Shown here: piece by piece, positions 1 through 7,531 of the stretch | How the letters are laid out: each line of letters opens with the position of its first letter | How positions within the stretch are numbered: the stretch's first letter is position 1 | NCBI RefSeq assembly: GCF_040649515.1 | Contig: NZ_JBEZFP010000043.1 | Span: forward strand, 1 to 61,418 | DNA: 61,418 bases | Source of the DNA: Yinghuangia elevatio | GTDB taxonomy: Bacteria > Actinomycetota > Actinomycetes > Streptomycetales > Streptomycetaceae | Direction: 5' to 3' | Notes under the pieces: model-generated | The model's database searches: none | Seen by the model: only the letters and a program-made list of their open reading frames with translations | What the model was told of the DNA's origin: nothing | Position numbers and translations under genes: made by a program

Positions 1-273
1 CGGCCCTCCTTCGCCTCCCAAGACTGCGTTACCGACCTTGCCGCCGGGCCCTGACGGCCCTCCCAAGCCAAACTCAGGCCGAGCTGCGGCCCGCGCGCCT
101 CGCTTGGGGGCCGCCAGGCCCGGCGCGCGCGCACCACGGCCCGCTGGCTATCCGACGGGACTTCGAAGACACCCCCTGGCGATGCCTGCGGGCTGATCCG
201 CGGATCCCTGCGTGTGCGGGGCTTGCCCGGACGTCGCGGATGTCGCCCCTGCGGGACATGCCATGCTGGCGCC
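1..273. other. Non-coding start of window
   Basis: No convincing gene. The stretch is GC-rich with a partial direct repeat (CGGCCCTCC near 1 and again near 54). It is probably the tail of the intergenic region upstream of acpS. Reading frames here do not show family motifs. Confidence 0.5.
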
Positions 274-642
274 GTGATTGTGGGTGTGGGGATCGACGTC
301 GCCGATATCGGGCGGTTCGGGTTGTCGCTGGAGCGGACGCCGGGCCTTGCCGGCCGGCTGTTCACCGAGGCGGAGCGGTACGTGCGGCCCGGTCAGGAGC
401 GCGGGGTCGCCTCGCTCGCCGCGCGGTTCGCGGCTAAGGAGGCGCTCGCGAAAGCCCTCGGCGCGCCGCGCGGATTGCAGTGGCAGGACGCGGAGATCCG
501 CACCGAGGACTCGGGGCGTCCCGTGCTGACGGTGCGCGGCACGGTCGCCGCGCGGGCCGCCGAACTCGGCGTCACCGGCTGGCATGTGTCGCTGAGCCAC
601 GACGCGGGCATCGCTTCGGCGGTCGTCATCGCGGAGGGATAG
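274..642 (+). CDS. acpS: Holo-[acyl-carrier-protein] synthase
   Basis: Transfers 4'-phosphopantetheine from CoA to the serine of acyl carrier protein, activating fatty acid synthesis in the cytoplasm. The 122-residue length is normal for AcpS. The N-terminus has the GVGIDVADI metal-binding motif with Asp8, and the second signature RFAAKEALAKAL carries Glu56; both bind Mg2+. The GTG at 274 is chosen because the protein then begins directly at the first beta strand, whereas upstream starts add an unrelated Cys-rich stretch. The next gene follows after 18 bases, so the two are probably co-transcribed. Confidence 0.93.
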   Translation: MIVGVGIDVADIGRFGLSLERTPGLAGRLFTEAERYVRPGQERGVASLAARFAAKEALAKALGAPRGLQWQDAEIRTEDSGRPVLTVRGTVAARAAELGVTGWHVSLSHDAGIASAVVIAEG

Positions 643-660
643 GGCGGGAGGGACAGTCGG

Positions 661-2145
661 GTGCGCGAAGCCCACAGCGTCGAACAGGTCCGGGCGGCGG
701 AGGCCGCGCTCATGGCCGTGCTGCCGGAGGGAACGCTCATGCAGCGTGCCGCCGCCGGCCTTGCCGTCACGTGTGCGGGCCTTCTCGGCCGTGTCTACGG
801 CAGCCGCGTGGTGCTGCTGGTCGGCAGCGGCGACAACGGCGGCGACGCTTTGTACGCCGGTGCCCGACTGGCCCGCCGCGGCGCACGCGTCGACGCGCTT
901 CTGCTGAGCCCGCAGAGGGCCCACGCGGGCGGTCTGGCGGCCTTGCGGAGCGCGGGCGGGTGGTCGCTCCCCGCCGACGCACCGGGCTTTCCAGCGGCCG
1001 CTCAGCGCCTCGTCGCGGCGGCCGACCTCGTCATGGACGGCATCGTCGGGATCGGCGGTCGGGGCGGGCTGCGTGCCCCCGCCGCGGAACTCGCCCAGGC
1101 CGTCGGTCAGGCCGGGGCGGTAGTGGTCGCGGTCGACCTCCCGAGCGGCGTCGACGCCGACACCGGCGCGGTGCCCGCGGTGGTCGAAGGGCTTCCGTCC
1201 GCACTGAGCGCGGACGTCACCGTCACCTTCGGAACCCACAAGCCGGGGCTGCTCGTCGACCCCGGCGCCGCGTACGCAGGTGTGGTGGAACTGGTCGACA
1301 TCGGCCTCGAACCGCCCGCGCCCGTCCTGCGGGCCGCTCAACACGCCGACATCGCCAGGCTGTTGCCCCGGCCCGCCCGTGAGACGGACAAGTACGCGCG
1401 CGGCGTCCTCGGCCTGGCCGCCGGCTCCGAGCGTTATCCGGGCGCCGCGGTGCTCGCCACCGGCGCGGCCCTGCACGGCGGCGCGGGCGCGCTGCGTTAC
1501 GTCGGCCCACGCGCGGTCGGCGACGCCGTGCTGGCCGCGCATCCCGAGGTGATGGTGGGTGCCGGGCGGGTCCAGGCGTACGCCGTCGGCCCGGGCATCG
1601 ACACGGGAGAGGAGGCCCGCGAGCGTCTGGCGGCCGTCCTCGCCGACGAGGTGCCGGTGCTGGTCGACGCCGACGGGCTCACCCTTCTGGCGGAATCGGG
1701 ACCGAAAGCATTGCGGAACACCCCGGGCGCGCTGCTCACCCCGCATGCGGGTGAGGCCGTGCGGCTCCTGGCCGGGCTCGGCGAGGAGTCGACGCGCGCG
1801 GGGGTGGAGGCCGACCGGATCGGGTACGCCCGGCGCCTCGCCGCGGGGTACGCGGCCACCGTCCTGCTCAAGGGCAGCACGACGGTGATTGCCGACCCGC
1901 GCGGCGAGGTGTGGGTGAACCCCACCGGCACGCCCTATCTGGCCACGGCCGGGAGCGGCGACGTACTCACCGGCCTGTCGGGCGCGTTGCTGGCCGCGGG
2001 GCTGTCGCCCACCGAGGCGGCGGTGTGCGGCGCTTACCTGCACGGTCTGGCGGGACACCTGGCCGCCGACGAAGGGGCGCCGTGCTCGGCGTCGGACGTC
2101 CTGAGGGCTCTGCCGGGCGCGTGGCACGAGGTGTGCGGCGCCTGA
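661..2145 (+). CDS. nnrD: Bifunctional NAD(P)HX epimerase / ADP-dependent NAD(P)HX dehydratase
   Basis: Repairs hydrated NADH and NADPH. The N-terminal half (about residues 1-215) is the YjeF_N epimerase with the GSGDNGGDAL loop. The C-terminal half (about 225-494) is the carbohydrate-kinase-like dehydratase ending in the ATAGSGDVLTG anion-hole motif. The fusion of 494 residues is the usual bacterial architecture. The GTG start follows a GGGAGGGA ribosome site. Its place between acpS and alr is a conserved actinobacterial order. The stop codon lies inside the first unit of a tandem repeat. Confidence 0.93.
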   Translation: MREAHSVEQVRAAEAALMAVLPEGTLMQRAAAGLAVTCAGLLGRVYGSRVVLLVGSGDNGGDALYAGARLARRGARVDALLLSPQRAHAGGLAALRSAGGWSLPADAPGFPAAAQRLVAAADLVMDGIVGIGGRGGLRAPAAELAQAVGQAGAVVVAVDLPSGVDADTGAVPAVVEGLPSALSADVTVTFGTHKPGLLVDPGAAYAGVVELVDIGLEPPAPVLRAAQHADIARLLPRPARETDKYARGVLGLAAGSERYPGAAVLATGAALHGGAGALRYVGPRAVGDAVLAAHPEVMVGAGRVQAYAVGPGIDTGEEARERLAAVLADEVPVLVDADGLTLLAESGPKALRNTPGALLTPHAGEAVRLLAGLGEESTRAGVEADRIGYARRLAAGYAATVLLKGSTTVIADPRGEVWVNPTGTPYLATAGSGDVLTGLSGALLAAGLSPTEAAVCGAYLHGLAGHLAADEGAPCSASDVLRALPGAWHEVCGA

Positions 2146-2220
2146 CGATCGGGTGTGCGGGATCTGACGGGGTGTGGGGCGTCTGACGAGGTGTGCGGGT
2201 ATCTGACGTGGTGTGCGGGC
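2141..2220. repeat. Four-unit degenerate tandem repeat over the nnrD stop codon
   Basis: Four units of 19-21 bases with core CTGACGNGGTGTGCGGG start at about 2141, 2162, 2182 and 2201. The first contains the nnrD stop. TGA recurs at 2165, 2184 and 2204, covering the other two frames relative to 2143. The rest of the gap to alr (2221-2495) shows no gene and no clear regulatory site. Confidence 0.75.
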
Positions 2221-2495
2221 TCCGGATGACCGTCGGCGGCGGCGCCGGACGGACGTCTTCGGGTCCGCGGTGGTGGTGCGCGGGCGGAGGCGTACGGATG
2301 TGCGGGGCGTGCGTCGGCTTCCGTCTTGCGGGCGGCCGCGCGCCCGCCGTGCGCGCCGGGGCTTCAACCGGTCGGTAGGCGGCCGCGTCCCCGCCAGCGT
2401 GATCTATCCGGGCCTGCCACACTGGGATACCGATCGCCGCCGGCATCGGGTGCCGATCAGCAGTCCGACCGCCGAACGAGGGGATCCACCGCCCT

Positions 2496-3623
2496 ATGCG
2501 TGCCGAAGCCCGGATCGACCTCGACGCGCTCCGGCACAACGTCGCCGCGGTGCGCGACCGGGTCGGGTCGGCGCAGGTCATGGCCGTGGTGAAGGCCGAT
2601 GCGTACGGCCACGGGATGGTCCAGTGCGCGCGCGCCGCCCGGCAGGCCGGGGCCGCGTGGCTCGGCACCGCGCTGCCGACCGAGGCACTGGAGTTGCGCC
2701 GCACGGGTGACACCGGACGCGTGCTGAGCTGGCTGTGGGTGCCCGGCGACCCGTTCGCGGAGGCGATCGCGGCCGACGTCGACATCTCGGTGAGCGGCCT
2801 GTGGGCGCTGGCCGAGGTCGAGGAGGCGGCGCGGGCGACCGGGCGTACCGCGCGCGTGCACCTGAAGGCCGACACCGGCCTGGGCCGCAACGGATGCCAG
2901 CCGCACGACTGGGAGGCGCTGGTCGAGGCCGCCCTGAAGGCGCAGGCCGACGGACTCGTGCAGGTCGTGGGCCTGTGGTCGCACTTCGCCTGCGCGGACG
3001 AGCCCGGACACCCGTCGATCGCCCTCCAACTGGCGGCGTTCCGGGACGCCGTCGCGGTCGCCGAGCAGCGCGGGGTCACGCCCGAGGTGCGGCACATGGC
3101 CAACTCCCCGGCGACGCTGACGCTGCCCGAGTCGCACTTCGACCTGGTGCGCAGCGGGTTGGCGACGTACGGCGTCTCGCCCGTCCCCGACCTGCACAGC
3201 TCCGCGGAGCTCGGCCTGCGCCCGGTGATGACGCTGGTGGCGTCGGTGGCGTCGGTCAAGCGCGTACCGGAAGGGCACGGCGTCAGCTACGGGCACACGT
3301 GGCACGCCGACCGCGACACCGCCCTCGCGCTGGTCCCGCTCGGGTACGCCGACGGCGTCCCGCGCCACGCGAGCAGCGCGGGTCCGGTGCTGGTCGGCGG
3401 CGCCCGGCGTACTCTCGTGGGCCGCGTCGCGATGGACCAGTTCGTGGTGGACCTCGGCGACGACGAGTCCGTCGCGCCGGGCGACGAGGTGGTGCTGTTC
3501 GGCCCCGGCGACGGGGGCGAACCGACGGCCGAGGACTGGGCGCAGGCGGCCGGGACCATCGCCTATGAGATCGTCACGCGGATCGGGTCGCGCGTGCCGC
3601 GGGTGTACCTGGGGGCCCGATGA
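2496..3623 (+). CDS. alr: Alanine racemase (PLP-dependent)
   Basis: Interconverts L- and D-alanine for peptidoglycan precursors. The protein has 375 residues, the usual length. The PLP lysine is Lys33 in VVKADAYGHG and the second catalytic base is Tyr265 in VSYGHTW. The ATG start gives the classic beginning RIDLDALRHN. The stop overlaps the start of the next gene (ATGA), so translation is coupled to the hydrolase. The alr-hydrolase-tsaE order is conserved in streptomycetes and related to that in mycobacteria. Confidence 0.95.
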   Translation: MRAEARIDLDALRHNVAAVRDRVGSAQVMAVVKADAYGHGMVQCARAARQAGAAWLGTALPTEALELRRTGDTGRVLSWLWVPGDPFAEAIAADVDISVSGLWALAEVEEAARATGRTARVHLKADTGLGRNGCQPHDWEALVEAALKAQADGLVQVVGLWSHFACADEPGHPSIALQLAAFRDAVAVAEQRGVTPEVRHMANSPATLTLPESHFDLVRSGLATYGVSPVPDLHSSAELGLRPVMTLVASVASVKRVPEGHGVSYGHTWHADRDTALALVPLGYADGVPRHASSAGPVLVGGARRTLVGRVAMDQFVVDLGDDESVAPGDEVVLFGPGDGGEPTAEDWAQAAGTIAYEIVTRIGSRVPRVYLGAR

Positions 3624-4807
3624 GCGATCCGACGGGAGCGCTGGCCACCGAGGTGGCGGCGACAGTGGTGGGCGGCACGAGTGTCGGCAAGCGCGCCGGA
3701 ATCCTCGGGGCCGCGGTCGGCGTGCTCGCGGTCGGCGCGGCGGCCGGGGTCGCACTCGAGCGCATGACCGTCGGCCGGGTGCGGCGACGCGCCGAGGCCG
3801 AGATGGACGCGATCGCCGAGTACGGCACCCTGCGCGGCGCGCCGCACATCGTGACCGCGGCCGACGGCGTCGAGCTGTTCGCCGAGATCGACGAGGCGGC
3901 GGACGCGCCGCTGACCGTCGTGCTGTGTCACGGCTACACGCTCAACATGGACTGCTGGCACTTCCAGCGCGCCGAACTGCGGGGCGAGTACCGGCTCGTG
4001 CTGTTCGACCAGCGCAGCCACGGCCGGTCCGGCCGCGGGGCGCCCGAGACCTCGACCATCGACCAGCTCGGCGACGACTTGTACGCCGTCATCCAGGAAC
4101 TCGCGCCGCGCGGCCCCCTCGTCCTGCTCGGCCATTCGATGGGCGGCATGACGATCATGGCGCTCGCCGACCGGCACCCCGAGCTGTTCGGCAAGCGCAT
4201 CGTCGGCGTGGGCCTGCTCAACACGTCGGCGGGCAAGTGGGCGACCGTCACCCTCGGCATCCCGGCGGCGGGCGCGCGGCTGGTGCACCGGATCGCCCCG
4301 GGGGTCATGCGTACGCTCGGCCGGCGCGCCGCGATCGTCGAGGCCGGCCGCCGTGCCGCGCGCGACCTGGTCTACATGTTCACCGAGCGGTACGCGTTCG
4401 ACTCCGAGGTGGACCCGATCCTGGTGCGCTTCACCGACCGGATGATCTCGGCGACCCCGATCGACGTGATCGCCGAGTTCTTCCCGGCGTTCGAGACGCA
4501 CGACAAGCTGGCGGCGCTGCCGGTCATCGACCGCGTGCCCACCGTCGTGGTGGGCGGGCAGGGCGACCTGATGACGCCCGCGTCGCACAGCGAGGCGATC
4601 CACGAGGCGCTGTCCGGTTCCGAGTTGGTCATCGTCCCGGAGTCCGGCCACTTGACCCCCCTTGAGCATCCGGAGGTGGTCAATGCGGCGCTGCGCGGGC
4701 TCCTCGCGCGTGCCGCGCGCGAACCGGCCCGGGGCGGCGGCGTGTCCGGTGGCTCACGGCGAAACGGATCGTTGGGCTCCGGCGCCGGACGTGACGCGGC
4801 GGGGTAG
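3620..4807 (+). CDS. Membrane-anchored alpha/beta-hydrolase
   Basis: A 395-residue protein with an N-terminal hydrophobic segment (about residues 28-47) and an alpha/beta-hydrolase domain from about 75 to 360. VLCHGYTLN forms the oxyanion region, LLGHSMGGMT carries the nucleophilic serine, and ESGHLTPLEHP supplies the catalytic histidine; an acid lies near VGGQGDLMTP. The substrate is unknown. The ATG overlaps the alr stop by four bases. The last 35 residues are low-complexity and rich in Gly and Arg. Identification as a hydrolase is firm; calling it an esterase or lipase would be a guess. Confidence 0.88.
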   Translation: MSDPTGALATEVAATVVGGTSVGKRAGILGAAVGVLAVGAAAGVALERMTVGRVRRRAEAEMDAIAEYGTLRGAPHIVTAADGVELFAEIDEAADAPLTVVLCHGYTLNMDCWHFQRAELRGEYRLVLFDQRSHGRSGRGAPETSTIDQLGDDLYAVIQELAPRGPLVLLGHSMGGMTIMALADRHPELFGKRIVGVGLLNTSAGKWATVTLGIPAAGARLVHRIAPGVMRTLGRRAAIVEAGRRAARDLVYMFTERYAFDSEVDPILVRFTDRMISATPIDVIAEFFPAFETHDKLAALPVIDRVPTVVVGGQGDLMTPASHSEAIHEALSGSELVIVPESGHLTPLEHPEVVNAALRGLLARAAREPARGGGVSGGSRRNGSLGSGAGRDAAG

Positions 4808-4940
4808 CGCGTCGTTGGGCGTAGGTTCGGGGTGGCGTCAATTGCCGGCGCGGCGAGCGGCGCGGCCGGGGCCGGTGTCGGACGTACCGCGGCGGTCGCC
4901 GGACTCAACCGGCGGCGGACGCGGCAGCCGAACGGGCACA

Positions 4941-4985
4941 ACAGCGGGAACGGACACAGCGGGAACGGACACAGCGGGAACGGCG
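4941..4985. repeat. Three tandem 15-bp repeats
   Basis: ACAGCGGGAACGGAC occurs at 4941, 4956 and, with changes at the end, 4971. The array is in the 232-base gap between the hydrolase and tsaE. No function is evident. It resembles slippage-type duplications seen in other gaps of this window. Confidence 0.8.
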
Positions 4986-5039
4986 CAGCGCGGCGGCCGA
5001 CCGGGTTTGGGGATGTCTTACGTGCAGGGGCAGGAAGCA

Positions 5040-5600
5040 GTGAGCGGGACGGTGCCTGAGGTCCGCGTGGTGGTGGCCACCGGCGAGGAGATGCGCGAGT
5101 TCGGAAGGCGCCTCGCGGGTGTGCTGCGTGGCGGCGACCTGCTCGTCCTGTCCGGCGGGTTGGGCGCGGGCAAGACCACCATGACGCAGGGCCTGGGCGC
5201 GGGTCTCGGAGTACGCGGGGCCGTGACGTCGCCGACGTTCGTGATCGCGCGCGTGCACCCGTCGCTGGTCGGCGGGCCCGCCCTGGTCCACGTCGACGCC
5301 TACCGCCTGGGCGCGACCGACGACGTCGCCGGCGAGGTCGACGACTTGGACCTGGACGCCTCGCTGGATGAGTCGGTCACGGTCGTGGAGTGGGGCGAGG
5401 GCAAGGTCGAGGACCTGACCGAGGACCGGCTCACGGTGGTCATCGAGCGAAGCGAAGGCACGGCCCCGGCCGAGGACGGCCCACTCAACGCCGAAGGGGA
5501 CTTGGGAGAGACCGTGGGCGACGACCCCCGGGTGGTCACCGTCCGCGCCTCCGGCCCCCGCTGGGCAGCCGTCGACCTGACGACGGCACTCGCCCTGTAG
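5040..5600 (+). CDS. tsaE: tRNA t6A biosynthesis ATPase TsaE
   Basis: P-loop ATPase that works with TsaB and TsaD to make N6-threonylcarbamoyladenosine at position 37 of ANN-decoding tRNAs. Walker A is GGLGAGKTTM (about residues 37-46), followed by the SPTF motif and HVDAYRL, both typical of the family. The GTG at 5040 has an AGGA site just upstream; an in-frame ATG at 5013 is the alternative. The C-terminus carries a moderately long acidic insert. Partner genes tsaB, rimI and tsaD lie further right, separated by inserted blocks. Confidence 0.92.
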   Translation: MSGTVPEVRVVVATGEEMREFGRRLAGVLRGGDLLVLSGGLGAGKTTMTQGLGAGLGVRGAVTSPTFVIARVHPSLVGGPALVHVDAYRLGATDDVAGEVDDLDLDASLDESVTVVEWGEGKVEDLTEDRLTVVIERSEGTAPAEDGPLNAEGDLGETVGDDPRVVTVRASGPRWAAVDLTTALAL

Positions 5601-5739
5601 CCGGTCGCAAGTTCTGAAGGTGTCGGTCAGCTCGTGGTGGCCTTGCCCGTAACGGCGTGTCAGCTGTGAGACGCGCGCGTTTGGTCGGGGAGCGATTCGG
5701 TCGTGCGCTGAGCTTGTTCCGCTTTGACGGACACCGTCG

Positions 5740-5846
5740 CTGTGGTGGTCAGGCCGTGATTGCGGCGACGCTGTCCGCAAGACCCACCCAGTCGCCGGGA
5801 CGATCTTTCACTCGGACCGCGGCCGCCAACACACCAGCCGCAAACT
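5740..5846 (+). pseudogene. IS3-family transposase fragment (integrase core)
   Basis: In the frame of position 5800 the sequence reads GTIFHSDRG followed by RQHTSRKLG, matching the catalytic-core signature of IS3-type OrfB (usually HSDRGSQYTS). No start, stop or second half is present. The match ends at the left end of the IS5-like element at 5847 and does not resume after 7515. It is a relic truncated by the later insertion. The remainder of the gap from 5601 shows nothing else. Confidence 0.6.
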
Positions 5847-5861
5847 GGGTCTGTCTGACAA
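5847..5861 (+). repeat. Left terminal inverted repeat of IS5-like element
   Basis: GGGTCTGTCTGACAA. It matches the complement of 7501-7515 except at two outer bases. It lies 62 bases beyond the transposase stop. Confidence 0.7.
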
Positions 5862-5922
5862 ATGATCACCCGGCGGGCTCGCGGAGCCACAGGATCAGAG
5901 CTGCCACGACGATTCCGGCCCG

Positions 5923-6789
5923 TTAGCGATCGGTGAGCTTGCCGAACCTCGTCGCGATCGCACGGAACTGCTTGAGACGGGCGAAACATCGTTCGACCAC
6001 ATTGCGGTTGCGGTAAATGTCTTTGTCGAAAGCGGGTGGACGGCCGCCGTGGGTTCCGCGTCGCCGGCGGTTGGCCGTCTGGTCTCGGCGTTCGGGGATC
6101 GTGGCAACGATGCCCCGGCTCCGCAGCAGGTGGCGTATCGCCCGGCTGGATAGGCATTGTCGGCAAGCACCCTCGCCGGTGTCGTGCGAGGTCGGCCCGT
6201 GATGGCGCGCGGAATGCGGATGCTGTCGAGGACCCGTCCGAAGGCGGTAGCGTCGTTGACGTTGCCGGGCGTGAGCACGATGGACAGCGGCAGGCCCCGG
6301 CCGTCGACGGCGAGGTGGACCTTGGTGGTCAGCCCGCCCCGGGACCGGCCGAGGGCCTGACGAGCCTGCGAGCAGCCCGGATCTTCCGATTCGTCCCCGT
6401 CAGCGGCCCCTTTTTGCGGGCACCAGCCGCGTGCTGGTGGGCCCGGTTGATCGTGGAGTCGACGGAGACGGTCCACATCACCCGGCCCACCGCGTCGTCG
6501 CGGACCGGAACGTGTTCCAGCAGCTTCGCCCAGGTCCCGTCCGCTTCCCAGCGGGCAAACCGCTCGTAGACGGTCTGCCAGGGTCCGTACCGCTCGGGCA
6601 GATCGCGCCATGGCACCCCGGTCCGCAGCCGCACAGCACCCCATTGACCACCTGCCGGTGTTCACGCCACGGACGACCACGCCCATCCGCGCGCGGCAAC
6701 ACGGGCTCTATTCGCTCCCACGCCGCATCCGTCAGCTCACCTCGACCTGCCACAGGATCAATGATCAGACCGGCAATAGAGTCCTGCAT
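5923..6789 (-). pseudogene. IS5-family (IS427-like) transposase, frameshifted
   Basis: A DDE transposase split across frames. It begins MQDSIAGLI at 6789 (or ATG at 6801), continues through WRLRTGVPWRDLPERYG, VDSTINRAHQHAAG, ALGRSRGGLTTKVHLA and ends RNRNVVERCFARLKQFRAI to the stop at 5923. Breaks occur near 6632 (one base lost in a CTGTGG context), at the A5G4 run 6407-6415, and near 6150 (one base lost after DNAY). The A5G4 run could be the programmed frameshift typical of this group; the other two look like inactivating deletions. Confidence 0.85.
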
Positions 6790-7419
6790 GTGACGAATCA
6801 TCAGGACGAGACCAGGGCGGCCTACGACGGAGTCGTCGAGCTGTACGCATCACTGTTCGCGGACCGGCTGGAGACACAACCGTTTGCCCGGGCCATGATC
6901 GGCACCTTCGCCGAACTGGTGCGCGCGACGGGCAACCTGCGGGCAGCCGACGTCGGCTGCGGGCCCGGACATCTGACGGCCATGCTGCACGAACTGGGCC
7001 TGAACGCCTTCGGGTTCGACCTCTCCTCCGGCATGGTCGACCATGCCCAGCGGACCCATCCGGCGCTGTCCTTCCAGGAGGCGCGGATGGAGTCTCTGCC
7101 GATCGAGGACGGCGTGCTCGGCGGTGTACTGGCCCACTACTCGATGATCCACACCCCTCCGGAGGAACTGCCGGAGCTGCTCGCCGAGCAGGTACGCGTC
7201 CTCGCTCCAGGCGGCCTGCTCCTGTTGTCCTTCTTCGGCACCGACGAACCGGAGCCGGTCCGGTTCGACCACAAGGTGGCGCCTGCCTACAGCTGGCCGG
7301 CGGACCGCCTCGCCGAACTACTGGCCGATGCCGGTCTCGTTCCCTTCGCCCGGCTGCTCCACGATCCGGGATCCGAACGGGGCTTCCTCGACGCCCACCT
7401 ATTGGCCCGCCGTTCTTAG
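6790..7419 (+). CDS. Class I SAM-dependent methyltransferase (IS passenger)
   Basis: A 209-residue Rossmann methyltransferase. Motif I is AADVGCGPGHL (near residues 48-58), followed by the acidic loop FGFDLSSGMV and the VLAPGGLLLLSFF strand. The substrate cannot be told; it resembles the Methyltransf_11/25 group. The GTG at 6790 starts one base beyond the transposase ATG on the other strand, so an upstream extension would run through transposase DNA. The gene ends 81 bases before the right inverted end of the element. It appears intact, unlike the transposase. Confidence 0.82.
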   Translation: MTNHQDETRAAYDGVVELYASLFADRLETQPFARAMIGTFAELVRATGNLRAADVGCGPGHLTAMLHELGLNAFGFDLSSGMVDHAQRTHPALSFQEARMESLPIEDGVLGGVLAHYSMIHTPPEELPELLAEQVRVLAPGGLLLLSFFGTDEPEPVRFDHKVAPAYSWPADRLAELLADAGLVPFARLLHDPGSERGFLDAHLLARRS

Positions 7420-7500
7420 ATCCTGCCCGGCAATACCCGCGGGACGGTTGGAGCACCTCCGAACTGCCGGCTCGGCGGACGCTCGCCGATCCGACGGGAA

Positions 7501-7515
7501 TTGTCAGACAGGCTC
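7501..7515 (-). repeat. Right terminal inverted repeat of IS5-like element
   Basis: TTGTCAGACAGGCTC, complementary to the left end at 5847-5861 with two mismatches. It lies just before the end of the penicillin-binding protein gene at 7532. Confidence 0.7.
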
Positions 7516-7531
7516 TAGGCGCCCGTCTGCG

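Larger units (their letters stand above)
5847..7515. mobile_element. IS5-like element with passenger methyltransferase gene
   Basis: Bounded by imperfect 15-bp inverted ends (5847-5861 and 7501-7515, 13 of 15 matching, inner 11 identical: CTGTCTGACAA). Inside are a frameshifted IS5/IS427-type transposase on the minus strand and a methyltransferase on the plus strand, with abutting divergent starts. A simple element of this group is about 0.9 kb, so the extra length is the passenger gene. No clean target-site duplication is visible. The transposase is broken, so the element is probably immobile on its own. Confidence 0.6.

Noticed and set aside
148..2367. Long minus-strand open frame of 739 codons over acpS and nnrD
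   Set aside because: It is a GC-bias shadow of two well-recognised genes, Arg/Pro-rich and without motifs.
6610..6789. Upstream extension of the IS methyltransferase
   Set aside because: The extra residues are antisense to the conserved transposase N-terminus.
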